NCBI RefSeq assembly: GCF_022458745.1
Contig: NZ_JAJJJF010000002.1
Coordinates: 496,001-560,000 of the forward strand
Origin: Bacillus piscicola
GTDB taxonomy: Bacteria > Bacillota > Bacilli > Bacillales > Marinococcaceae
Reading direction: 5' to 3'
DNA: 64,000 nt
The stretch's first letter is position 1; every line of letters starts with the position of its first letter. Of this stretch, positions 36,360 through 44,791 are shown piece by piece. The translations under genes and the position numbers were made by a program. Below the pieces are notes generated by a model, which saw only the letters and a list, made by a program, of their open reading frames with translations, had not been told where the DNA came from and made no database searches.

Positions 36360-36599
36360 CTAATTTATTATAAATTTTTTTAGTAACTTTATATCAGTAT
36401 CATGCTCTGCTACTTTTACAGCTACGCTTGCGACACTAGTTTTTTTTCTCGGTGTTACTGGCAACTTGCTCGGACACGTTATCTAGTTTGTCTATAATAA
36501 CTTGTTGTCCACTTCAAGTCTTTCCAAACGCTCATATAATGGTTGTAACTTCTTGTCTAACAAGGATGAAAACATTTGCATTAACTCTTTATTTTCCAC
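36360..36599 (-). pseudogene. Coiled-coil protein gene with two frameshifts
   Basis: It begins at GTG 36599 or ATG 36581 (ENKELMQMFSSLLDKKL) and runs to a stop at 36492; a second frame continues QVIIDKLDNVSEQVASNTEKK, and after an eight-base T/A run (about 36440) a third frame gives VKVAEHDTDIKLLKK before TAG 36360-36362. Together they form a coiled-coil protein of about 80 residues like those at 18858 and 58125. Confidence 0.6.
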
Positions 36600-36688
36600 G
36601 TCCTCCCCACCTAAACTTATTATACCAACTATTGAATGAAACATTTCCTGTTCCACTTCATATAGGAACAGGAATGCAGGAAAAATTC

Positions 36689-38335
36689 TTAGAAAGCGCC
36701 GGATCCGCCTCCGCCGCCTCCTGCTCCGGTGCCACCACCACCGCTGCCCATTCCTGTTGCCGCAGAGGCAGAAGCGTGACGGTCTGCTTCCTGCAACGTG
36801 GGATGAAGCATGCTGCCGAGCAATAAAAACATCATCCAACCTTCCGATGCGGTCGGATGCATTGGTTCTGTGAAAAGATCGCGCTTTCCCATACCCATTT
36901 GGTACAGGAAGGCAGGTACGTTATCCTCGGCTTTCCACTTCTTCCATTGATTGCCGAGTGTGAGCGAGCCAAGTTTCTTTTTGAGCTTTTGTCCTTGAAT
37001 GGTTAATGGCCGGTAAGCTAATGTGAAAACGATATACACTAGCGTAAGGGCAACCGCTGCAACGGCCCAGCCGACGAGACCATAATAGGCAAATAAAATG
37101 GCAATGGGCAGCGCGAGGAGGACGAGAAAACCGGCAATCCACCTTGGCGCCGTGGATTCTGTATACAAATCATGTTGTTTATACTCCTGCTTCACCGCAC
37201 TTTGCCAAATCGAGTAGTCTTTTCGGTATTGTTCTTGGTTCTTTTTTTCCTTTGTATAAGCTTCCACATCCTCCATATGCAAGGTCCCATCTTCCCTGCC
37301 TATTTTTCCGAACATCCAGTCCAGCAAATATTGCTCGTGTTCATAATCGGTCTCCCGGCTCTTGAGTTGAAGTACGTTGTCTGATTGTTTCGCCACTTTT
37401 CCTTTTCTGACTAGATCAAGAAAGGAGGCTGTTAACGCGGACACGGGGAGCTGACCGTGGTTCATAAATAACAGCATCGCTGGTAGACTCATCCGCTCCT
37501 TTGGAAAATGGCCGGTTCCTTTTTCTTGCCGCTCCACTTCATGAATCTGCTCCCGTCGTTTCCACAAACCGTAAGCCATCAGCACGAAAGCAGTGATCGC
37601 CATTCCGCCTATGAGCCATGGTGCGAGTCTATTCCACCGTGCCTTGTTTTCCGTGTGAGCGGCTACTTTCTTATCTAAAGCTGCCTCCTCTTGGAGAATC
37701 GTGTCAAGCATAGGTTCAGCGCTTGTGACGTCAGCAGCCGGGAACATATCCCGGTCGTAAGCCACCCGGATGTCTCCGTTTGTCTCGTCCGGCACTTCTC
37801 CTAATTGGAAGGTGACGACGCCATCCTCTTGGACCCGCGCCGTTCCATACGCTTCGTCATAGCCGTAAGCAGCTTTTACATCTGCAGGCTCTGGCGGCAC
37901 GATCGTGATCGTTAAATCTTGATAAGTAGATTCATTGCTTGTGTCGAAAAAAGGCCAATAAAACTGAGCAACATCCTCATAGACGTCTACTCCACCTTTT
38001 ATGGTGTAAAACAAATCGATCGTCACCGTCTCGTTTTTTCCTTTACGGTGCACTTTATATAATTCATCGTCTTGTTCAACGGGCAACTTCGTACCATTTT
38101 CCAACGCACGTACATTAGCAATGGCGCTATCCTTTTTTGGTACCAATGTCCGGGTAATCCCGTTAAACTTCCCCTCAAACGTGTACGTATGGGTCTCTTT
38201 CACTTCCACTTGTCCATCCGGCTTCAGCGCAGCATGAATGTCTGTTTCATTAATTTCATACTCTACCGCGAATGTGGGATTGGCAAAGACCACAAGTAAA
38301 AGGAAAAAGAGCACAACACCGGGCACTTTTTTCAT
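36689..38335 (-). CDS. DUF2207 membrane protein with Gly-rich tail
   Basis: A 548-residue protein: signal peptide (1-24), an extracytoplasmic DUF2207 beta domain (about 25-210) starting with YEINETDIHAALKPDG, a transmembrane helix (about 245-265), a cytosolic part, two further helices (about 410-450) and a tail that is nearly only Gly/Ser/Ala (last 25 residues). The AAGGAGGGG site fixes ATG 38335. DUF2207 proteins of Bacillaceae have this layout, usually without known function; the low-complexity Gly end is typical of the family. Confidence 0.9.
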   Translation of the reverse strand: MKKVPGVVLFFLLLVVFANPTFAVEYEINETDIHAALKPDGQVEVKETHTYTFEGKFNGITRTLVPKKDSAIANVRALENGTKLPVEQDDELYKVHRKGKNETVTIDLFYTIKGGVDVYEDVAQFYWPFFDTSNESTYQDLTITIVPPEPADVKAAYGYDEAYGTARVQEDGVVTFQLGEVPDETNGDIRVAYDRDMFPAADVTSAEPMLDTILQEEAALDKKVAAHTENKARWNRLAPWLIGGMAITAFVLMAYGLWKRREQIHEVERQEKGTGHFPKERMSLPAMLLFMNHGQLPVSALTASFLDLVRKGKVAKQSDNVLQLKSRETDYEHEQYLLDWMFGKIGREDGTLHMEDVEAYTKEKKNQEQYRKDYSIWQSAVKQEYKQHDLYTESTAPRWIAGFLVLLALPIAILFAYYGLVGWAVAAVALTLVYIVFTLAYRPLTIQGQKLKKKLGSLTLGNQWKKWKAEDNVPAFLYQMGMGKRDLFTEPMHPTASEGWMMFLLLGSMLHPTLQEADRHASASAATGMGSGGGGTGAGGGGGGSGAF

Positions 38336-38473
38336 CAAACACCCCTCCTTCATTCTGCTTTTTCTTACCCTCTAACATACATTTGAATTATTTTTCTGTT
38401 TTATAAAAACCGTACAACCAATTACTCCTATACAAAGCCTTATTCTGGGCATGGCATCTAACGGCGGAACAAC

Positions 38474-38749
38474 CTATTCCACCTTGTTGTGGGTACGCTT
38501 TGAAAACGTTTGCGATAGAAAATAGGCTATGGTGGCAGACAAAAGAGCTGGAACTAGTGTGAGCAAAAATGAGCTGTTAGTTGAAAGGATTACAGTTTGC
38601 TGAGGCAATGCCGCGTTCGCATTCCAAGCCTCCTTTATATCGGGAGTGTAAGCGGACGTAAGGTACATCCCAGACAACACTTCAGCCGATACAATAAACA
38701 GCGAAAATAACAGCAGGAAACTAACAACAAATACCATATATTTTTTCAC
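38474..38749 (-). CDS. Small two-helix membrane protein
   Basis: A 91-residue protein with an N-terminal hydrophobic helix (5-25), a polar extracytoplasmic-type loop (YTPDIKEAWNANAALP) and a second helix (about 60-78) ending in a basic tail. GTG start at 38749 with AAAGGTGAGG upstream. Family unknown. Confidence 0.7.
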   Translation of the reverse strand: MKKYMVFVVSFLLLFSLFIVSAEVLSGMYLTSAYTPDIKEAWNANAALPQQTVILSTNSSFLLTLVPALLSATIAYFLSQTFSKRTHNKVE

Positions 38750-38799
38750 TGGTAATCCTCACCTTTATTTATCGTTTATTCTTTCATTTTAACATATTG

Positions 38800-39470
38800 T
38801 GTTTAACAAACTGTCTCCGGTTCCAGCATAGAAGTATTCCATACTCGCGCTGTTGCTTCGAAATCGCGCCAATGCGATAATAACGACCTCATTGCGAGCG
38901 AATGAAGCCATGAAACAACGAAACTGTGAAAATAACAACACCCAAACCACCTGATGATGTCGTGAAAACGCGGCACCTTGAAAATAACAACGCCATACGG
39001 GTGGGATGACGTCGCAAAAAGAACCACGACCATAAATAGCAACCACAGAGCAGGTGTATGAGATCACGAAATCGGAGTACCATCAAAATAGCATCGTCAG
39101 ACGGTATGCAAACACAGTCCGGCACCAAGGGGGAGTATGAATGTCTGGCAGGCACGGGCTTTGTGGTCTTTATTTTTGAAACCGCTCCATTTCGTGGCTT
39201 CATTGGAGTCGTATGAGGCTGTTATTATAACGCTTTCTTGTTTTGGTGCCTTCATACAAGGGCTATACTGCCTTTATTTCTGCGAACGCTCTTTTTCATG
39301 ACTCCTTTCCGGGTGTATGACGCTCTCATTTCCATGCTTTCTTGATTTCACGTCTTCATACAAGGGCTATGCTGCCTTTATTTCAGCGGACACTCCTTTT
39401 CATGACTCCTTTCCGGGTGTATGAGGTTGTTATTCCAGCACTATCTTGATTTCATAGCATCATAATCTCC
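38800..39470. repeat. 52-bp array 8 with an orientation switch
   Basis: From about 38800 to 39160 the units run in the minus orientation (GAAGCCATGAAACAACG, GAAAATAACAACACC, GATGTCGTGAAAACG, GAAAATAACAACGCC); from about 39165 to 39465 they run in the plus orientation (TTTCGTGGCTTCATTGGAG, TTCATACAAGGGCTATACTG, TTTCATGACTCCTTTCC). The two halves are head-to-head. In the plus half the block with TTCATACAAGGGCTAT...GCCTTTATTTC occurs twice, 104 bp apart, so a two-unit period is present here. Confidence 0.8.
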
Positions 39471-39482
39471 TGGCGGCCACAA

Positions 39483-39530
39483 AAAAACAGGAAGGTACCT
39501 TTCAACCTGGTATCTTCCTGTTTTTATACT
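39483..39530. terminator. Bidirectional terminator after the cupin gene
   Basis: AAACAGGAAG pairs with CTTCCTGTTT, extended by GTACC/GGTAT inside, with A/T runs on both sides. It ends the cupin transcript on the minus strand. Confidence 0.85.
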
Positions 39531-39557
39531 CTGGTAAAACTGCAAACACATCTCTGA

Positions 39558-39890
39558 CTACACGTTGTCGACAACAATGACTTTCGCATCTGAGGCAAAC
39601 GGGTTAAAGACGCGGTGAGGAACATCATCTGGAATAATAAATGCGTCTCCTTCTTTCCACTCGACAACTTCCTCCCCTACCTCCATTTTAATGCTGCCTT
39701 CCGTGATGTAAAAAGAATGTCCATCGTAACACACGTGGTCCGCTTCATATCCAGTTGGATACGTCACGACACGCAGACGCTGTTTGTCGGTTTCAAGCCA
39801 TCTGGACAATGCTCCGGTTGATGCTTTATCCGGTGTTGCCTTTTCATCTCCCCTGCTGATATGTACTTTTGTTAAATTTGTCTCCGCCAT
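39558..39890 (-). CDS. Cupin-domain protein
   Basis: A 110-residue single-domain cupin. The two cupin motifs are visible: GYEADHVCYDGHSFYITEG and, later, GDAFIIPDDVPHRVFNP with the metal-type His. The start at ATG 39890 follows GGGAG. Function unknown; small cupins may be isomerases, dioxygenases or storage/sensing proteins. Monocistronic. Confidence 0.85.
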   Translation of the reverse strand: MAETNLTKVHISRGDEKATPDKASTGALSRWLETDKQRLRVVTYPTGYEADHVCYDGHSFYITEGSIKMEVGEEVVEWKEGDAFIIPDDVPHRVFNPFASDAKVIVVDNV

Positions 39891-40033
39891 CCCAATCACT
39901 CCCTATATTTACTTTTTCCTTGTGCAAAAGGGAAAACACCAATGACATCGGAAAAGAAACGATTACAAAAAATGACTTTAATAAACAACTTAGAATGGTG
40001 ATATTAAAATAGTCGTCAGCCTAATAGATACCA

Positions 40034-40372
40034 TTATTTTTTCCTTAATTCATGAACCCAGACGACTGCTTCCGGATCCCACACGGCCCCGTGATGAATG
40101 GAGGTGAGTGCTTCTTTGTATGCATCTAAACTGGTATAGCCTTCCTTCTTGACGTTTTCTTCCGTGATCGCTTTAAGCTTTTGCTGATACACATTTTCGA
40201 CGATAAACGCATGCCCGTCCAACACCAATTCGTCACCAGCGTCGGCATAGCGGTTATTACGTCGTTGCGATGTTTTTTCCCCATTCATCATCTTGTCTAT
40301 ATCCTTTTGGTGGGTGACAAGCTTATTGATGTCAAACTTCTCCGGCCAATCTTGTTTATTTTCATAGACCAT
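40034..40372 (-). CDS. ASCH/PUA-like small protein
   Basis: A 112-residue soluble protein with the ASCH-like pattern KMMNGEKTSQRRNNRYADAGDELVL near the N-terminus (G-K-K-T-x-x-R type, shown only in part here as GEKTSQRR) and EALTSIHHGAVWDPEAVVWVHEL at the end. AAAGGAGC lies eight bases before the ATG. ASCH folds bind RNA or nucleotides. Assignment by pattern only. Confidence 0.55.
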   Translation of the reverse strand: MVYENKQDWPEKFDINKLVTHQKDIDKMMNGEKTSQRRNNRYADAGDELVLDGHAFIVENVYQQKLKAITEENVKKEGYTSLDAYKEALTSIHHGAVWDPEAVVWVHELRKK

Positions 40373-40690
40373 GACGGATCGCTCCTTTGGATATCCTAAA
40401 GATTGTGATTGTTAAGTGGTTATATACTGATGAACGAAAGAGGAATGCCAGGCGTTAGCTAATGATATGCTATCCTCTGTTGAAACAGGAGCATTTGTGG
40501 AGTGAAGTGGGTCATTTCATTCGTGGTACCTCCACTTTGATCAGGAGATCCTCACTATCCACCTCCCCTCTCATAATGGTACCAAACTCTCAAGTCGTTT
40601 ACTATCTGCCAACCCTTAATGTACGGTTATTCATCAACTAAGCAAGTGATTGATTCTTTGACGGAGGAAGTCAGGGAGAGACACAAGTTT
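40373..40690. other. Intergenic sequence before the two-component unit end
   Basis: 318 bases with no gene I can support. The copies of GGTACC at about 40536 and 40583, in a TGGTACC...GGTACCA setting, form an eight-base inverted repeat with a long loop. No T-run follows. Confidence 0.35.
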
Positions 40691-40909
40691 TCATCGTGCC
40701 TTTCCTTTCTGCTTATTTATTATGCTTATGGTCATGTAAATAACAAAACCTCCCAAAAGAGGGATACCCGTCCAAAAACAAATCTGAAGCAAGAAAGAAA
40801 AATAACCGGAACCTCCTGCAGCTCCTGGTAAGAGAGTACACGCCGTGACGAGACAATGAAGACCCAGCATAATAAAAATGGAGGCCATTATCCATTCTGT
40901 TCTTTTCAT
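40691..40909 (-). CDS. Small two-helix membrane protein of the two-component operon
   Basis: A 72-residue membrane protein with helices at about 7-27 and 38-62 and a Gly-rich loop (LLPGAAGGSGY). Its ATG overlaps the histidine-kinase stop (ATGA), so it is co-translated with the kinase. A role as signalling or stress accessory is inference; family unknown. Confidence 0.75.
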   Translation of the reverse strand: MKRTEWIMASIFIMLGLHCLVTACTLLPGAAGGSGYFSFLLQICFWTGIPLLGGFVIYMTISIINKQKGKAR

Positions 40910-42261
40910 TCGTCACCCTCCCTTGCTTCCGGAAAACATAATGTAAAGGTTGTTCCTGCTCCGCAATGGCTTTCTACGTCTACTGTTCCATATTGGAGTT
41001 CCGTTAATTGTTTCACGATGGCAAGCCCCAAACCTGTTCCTCCGAAATGACGAGCCCTTGACTTTTCAACCCGATAGAAGCGTTCAAAAATATAAGGAAG
41101 TTCCTCGGAATCTATCCCGGGGCCGGTGTCAGATACCATTCCTTTTACTTGTCCGTCTTCCGCAAATACTTTGACTCGAACACTGCCATGCTCTGTGTAT
41201 CGCACGGCGTTTTGGAGTAAATTCATCAAGATCTGTTCCAAACGAAAACTGTCCGCCACGATATCAGGGATGTTTTCCTCTATTTCCGTCACAAAGGTTA
41301 TTTCTTTTTCGCCAATATGCGCTCTTGCTTTTGCCACGGCATGTTGAGCTACAGAACCAAGATTTACGAGTTCCAGCTCCAAAGGGAACCGTCCTTCTTC
41401 CATCCGTGATAATTCAAATAAATCATCAATCAATCGATTCATTCGGTTTGCTTCCTTATGAATGATAGTAATAAATTGTTGTTGTTGCTCTGCGTTTTGA
41501 TGGAGGCCATTTTGTAAGGCATGACTATATCCTTGTATATAAGATAGCGGGGTTCGAAATTCATGAGAAATATTAGAGAGAAATTCACGCCTGCTGTCCC
41601 GATACATTTTTAATTCTCGTGCAAGCTCATTCATCGATCGAGCCAAAGAACCCAGTTCATCTTTTGTTGCGACAGGGACATCCGCTTCCAGATCTCCATG
41701 TGCGAACTTCTTCGCTGCTTCTTCCATCATCTGCAGAGGCCTAGTCAGTTTTCTGGAAAAAATAAACGTAAAACCAAGAGCCAAAAGCAGAGCTCCAAGC
41801 GCTGACAGAAACAACGCATTTCGTATTCGAACGGCCGAACCGCTCATCATATCTGCAGGAGAAAAGACATAAATAGCGCCGTTTTTCTCAGCGGTTCCTG
41901 TCATCGCTTCCTCCGCATACAAATAACTTCGGTTTGTGGATGGATCCGTATAGATTCCAGTTTCCGATTTACCTGGTGTAAAATGTTCCATCCCTGACGT
42001 GGCGATGACATGTCCTGCCTGATCAAATACGATAATCTCTCTTTTGGTTTCGGAAATAGAGTCAACTAGCTTTTCTATTTCCGCCTTATCTTCGGAGGAC
42101 AGAAGCACGGCATACTGCGCAGCCATTTCTTCTGTCTCTTCCTTGAGATGCGTATCATTATAATGATGAAAGATCTCTAAAATCACAAAACTGAGGGGGA
42201 GTAAAACGACAAGAAACAGAATGGTGATAGCCCCGCCAAGCTTATAAAATATGGAATTCAT
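40906..42261 (-). CDS. Sensor histidine kinase
   Basis: A 451-residue membrane kinase: TM1 (about 10-31), an extracytoplasmic sensor part (about 32-150), TM2 (about 150-170), HAMP (about 172-225), the H-box SNISHEFRTPLSYI, N-box LMNLLQNAVRYTE, G1 DTGPGI and G2 GGTGLGLAI. Its start overlaps the response regulator stop by four bases. It lies directly before the copper-oxidase and CopB genes, so metal or envelope stress is a plausible signal, but the sensor part has no obvious Met/His copper motif. Confidence 0.95.
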   Translation of the reverse strand: MNSIFYKLGGAITILFLVVLLPLSFVILEIFHHYNDTHLKEETEEMAAQYAVLLSSEDKAEIEKLVDSISETKREIIVFDQAGHVIATSGMEHFTPGKSETGIYTDPSTNRSYLYAEEAMTGTAEKNGAIYVFSPADMMSGSAVRIRNALFLSALGALLLALGFTFIFSRKLTRPLQMMEEAAKKFAHGDLEADVPVATKDELGSLARSMNELARELKMYRDSRREFLSNISHEFRTPLSYIQGYSHALQNGLHQNAEQQQQFITIIHKEANRMNRLIDDLFELSRMEEGRFPLELELVNLGSVAQHAVAKARAHIGEKEITFVTEIEENIPDIVADSFRLEQILMNLLQNAVRYTEHGSVRVKVFAEDGQVKGMVSDTGPGIDSEELPYIFERFYRVEKSRARHFGGTGLGLAIVKQLTELQYGTVDVESHCGAGTTFTLCFPEAREGDE

Positions 42262-42965
42262 GAAGTTGTCTCTTCTACTAGGTTAAAGGTATAGCCAACA
42301 CCCCAAACCGTTTTAATCGGGTTATATGTAAGTCCATGAGCCTTTAGCTTTGTGCGAATATTTTTTACGTGCGTATCAATAATTCTTGGGTCATGCCACT
42401 CATTTATTGGCCACACCTGCTCCATTACGTGGTCTCGGGTGAAGACGCGCTTTGGACGATTAGCCATTAAAAATAAAATATCAAACTCTTTCGCCGTAAG
42501 GTCAACGGGAGTCCCTTTCACTTTTACCTCGTGACACTCTACATTTATACGTAATTCTCCAATCTTTAAGTCTTGAGTTTTATCGTGGTCAGCATAAGCG
42601 CTTCTTCTAAGTAATGCTTTTACGCGGGCAACAAGTTCTTCCGGAGCAAATGGTTTTGTCAGATAGTCGTCTGCTCCAACATCCAACCCCTTCACGCGAT
42701 CAGAGACCTCTGTTTTTGCCGTGAGCATCAAGATGCCTGTCTCTGAAGCTGTTTTTCGCACTTGCCTGCAAACCTCCCACCCATCTACTCCAGGCATCAT
42801 AATATCTAGAATAAGAGCATGGAAAGGTTGTTTTTGTGTTTTTATTTTTTGTAGCGCTTCTTCACCAGAACTCGCTTCTTCCAGAGCGTATCCCTCGTTA
42901 TGAAGATAAACACAGACTAATTGGCGCATTTGTTGTTCATCGTCTACGACCAGTATACGTGCCAT
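42258..42965 (-). CDS. OmpR-family response regulator
   Basis: A 235-residue regulator: receiver domain with VDDE, phospho-acceptor Asp in LILDIMMPG, LTAK and the Lys in LTKPF, followed by an OmpR winged helix (about 130-232) ending GYTFNL. GGGGGG lies a few bases before the ATG. First gene of the operon with the kinase and the small membrane protein. Two identical 10-base repeats lie upstream (42987, 43018). Confidence 0.96.
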   Translation of the reverse strand: MARILVVDDEQQMRQLVCVYLHNEGYALEEASSGEEALQKIKTQKQPFHALILDIMMPGVDGWEVCRQVRKTASETGILMLTAKTEVSDRVKGLDVGADDYLTKPFAPEELVARVKALLRRSAYADHDKTQDLKIGELRINVECHEVKVKGTPVDLTAKEFDILFLMANRPKRVFTRDHVMEQVWPINEWHDPRIIDTHVKNIRTKLKAHGLTYNPIKTVWGVGYTFNLVEETTS

Positions 42966-42986
42966 CCATTTCCCCCCATTTGTCCG

Positions 42987-43027
42987 TTGTGTGTAGTATA
43001 GCTGACAATTGTGGAATTTGTGTGTAG
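42987..43027. promoter_or_regulatory. Direct repeats upstream of the response regulator
   Basis: TTGTGTGTAG (plus-strand reading) occurs at 42987-42996 and again at 43018-43027, 31 bp apart, about three helical turns. OmpR-type regulators bind tandem direct repeats, so these may be autoregulatory sites. The 31-bp spacing is wider than the usual 10-11 bp, which lowers confidence. Confidence 0.4.
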
Positions 43028-43059
43028 CAGAATTGAACTCTGTTCAGGCTTCCATTAAT

Positions 43060-43106
43060 AAAGAACCCTCCAGACAGATACGCAATTATCGCATCCAAGG
43101 GTTCTT
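43060..43106. terminator. Hairpin between the multicopper oxidase and the regulator
   Basis: AAAGAACCCT and AGGGTTCTTT form a ten-base inverted repeat with a loop of about 26 bases. A second hairpin (GCTCTGC/GCAGAGC, about 43119-43149) lies next to it. They probably end transcription of the oxidase gene. Confidence 0.5.
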
Positions 43107-43181
43107 TAGCAGGGAAAGCTCTGCATTTACTAAGGACTCGCAGAGCATTTTGTTTTTATTTTCCATTCTTCGGCTCTCCCG

Positions 43182-44693
43182 TTAGTCCGGCTGGTTTTTA
43201 CCTTCCAAATTAAACGGCGAGTACACTCCTTCATAATCAACGATCGTTACCATGCCAAGGTCGGCGTGATTATTGTCATGACAATGGAAGAGCCATTCCC
43301 CTTTATTGTCTGCTTTAAAATAAACAACATACTCTTCACCGGGTTTGACGTGGATTAAATCTTTTACAATCGGCTTGTTATATTTTTGTCCGTTTTTTGA
43401 ATCTACTTGAAAGCGATGACCATGTAAATGCATCGGGTGATTCATCATTCCCGAATTCGTCATCTTTACTCTCACGATGTCCCCTTCTGTTACCCTGATG
43501 GGCGGTGTGTCCGGAAAGGTTTGATTATTAATTTGGAACGACATCCCCTCTCCCATCTTCATACCCATGCTTAAATCCATGTTGTATGTGACATCTGGGT
43601 CCGGGGTTTCCTTAAACAATATCGCTTCGCTGCCAAAAGATGTTCCATTCGCTATCTCCGAACGTGAGGATACCGTCACACTCTGCGGACGATCGGCATT
43701 TTCTTTTGACACGACTGGAATCATCATGTCTTCCGCATTTTCTACTTCGGGGTTTTCCGCAATGACTTCTGTCTCTTCCCCTTGTTTTGTGTAAGCCACA
43801 TCGATTCTCTCGCCTGGTGCAATCTCGACGATTTGAGGAGAACCATTCTCTCCTGAGACTTCCTCTGCGTCATTCGCGATCACTTCCATCGAACCTTCTG
43901 GAAAGACAAGCTGATGCTGTTGGTAGCCCGCGTTCACAAACCGTAGTCTTGCTGTTTCTCCTTTTTCCATCACTAAAGGTTCAATAGCATCTCCTGATTT
44001 TCCGTTTACCGTAAACGTATCGTAAAGTTGTTTCGTATCCATTTCGCCGTCCCCAGACATGTGGCCCTGCATCATTCCACCCTTGCGGAATGATCCTTGA
44101 TCACCTGATCCCGTCGCCCATTCATCTAGTATAAAAAATTCGTCTCTCGCGTATTCCGGCTCCTTCTCTTCAATTACAAAAGACCCATACAACCCTTTAT
44201 CTACTTGTACGGCACTATGCTGGTGGGAATGGTACCAATACGTACCGGGATCGTTTGCGATAAATTCATACGTAAATGATTCGCCAGGCTCCACGGCATC
44301 TTGTGTCAACCCTGGTACCCCGTCCATCTTATTCGGAAGCAGGACACCGTGCCAATGAATCGTAACCGGCACGTCCAATTCGTTTTTTAGATGAACCCGA
44401 ACAAAATCACCTTCCGTTACCCGTAATGCTTCTCCGGGCACGGTACCATTATACGTCCAGGCATTCACCTGTTTTCCTTCCCCCAAATCCCATTCCGTTT
44501 CCTGGGCCTTTAGTGTAAACGTTTTGACCGGACGATCTCCTGGTTCCTGGGCACCAACCTCCAAAATACTTATCCCCTCTTGTGAACGAGTATCATATCC
44601 CTGACTAAGATTAAAAGGGGAGTTAAAAAACGTCCATCCCCCAATCACTAAAAGCACCACAATCCCTATAGACCCAAGCCCTTTTCTGTTCAT
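43182..44693 (-). CDS. Membrane-anchored multicopper oxidase
   Basis: A 503-residue three-cupredoxin laccase-type oxidase with an uncleaved or cleavable N-terminal signal helix (5-25). All copper motifs are present: HWHG (113-116), HSHQH (155-159), HPMHLHGH and the C-terminal HCHDNNHADLGM with the T1 Cys-His and axial Met. A Met-rich loop (GGMMQGHMSGDGEMD) resembles the copper-binding inserts of CueO. GAGGTG precedes the ATG. It probably oxidises Cu(I) or organic substrates outside the membrane; about 100 bases downstream of CopB in the same direction. Confidence 0.95.
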   Translation of the reverse strand: MNRKGLGSIGIVVLLVIGGWTFFNSPFNLSQGYDTRSQEGISILEVGAQEPGDRPVKTFTLKAQETEWDLGEGKQVNAWTYNGTVPGEALRVTEGDFVRVHLKNELDVPVTIHWHGVLLPNKMDGVPGLTQDAVEPGESFTYEFIANDPGTYWYHSHQHSAVQVDKGLYGSFVIEEKEPEYARDEFFILDEWATGSGDQGSFRKGGMMQGHMSGDGEMDTKQLYDTFTVNGKSGDAIEPLVMEKGETARLRFVNAGYQQHQLVFPEGSMEVIANDAEEVSGENGSPQIVEIAPGERIDVAYTKQGEETEVIAENPEVENAEDMMIPVVSKENADRPQSVTVSSRSEIANGTSFGSEAILFKETPDPDVTYNMDLSMGMKMGEGMSFQINNQTFPDTPPIRVTEGDIVRVKMTNSGMMNHPMHLHGHRFQVDSKNGQKYNKPIVKDLIHVKPGEEYVVYFKADNKGEWLFHCHDNNHADLGMVTIVDYEGVYSPFNLEGKNQPD

Positions 44694-44791
44694 GACCTTT
44701 CACCTCGTTACAGCTCTTTACCTACGATTTTCTCCAAATAATAGAAGGCTGTGCGAGACACAGAGTCCCCCCCACAGCCATTTAACACACC

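Noticed and set aside
36492-36839. Long minus-strand frame with an Arg-rich centre overlapping the DUF2207 gene
   Set aside because: The Arg-run is the Gly-rich end of DUF2207 read in another frame; only the last part (from 36599) looks like real coiled-coil sequence.
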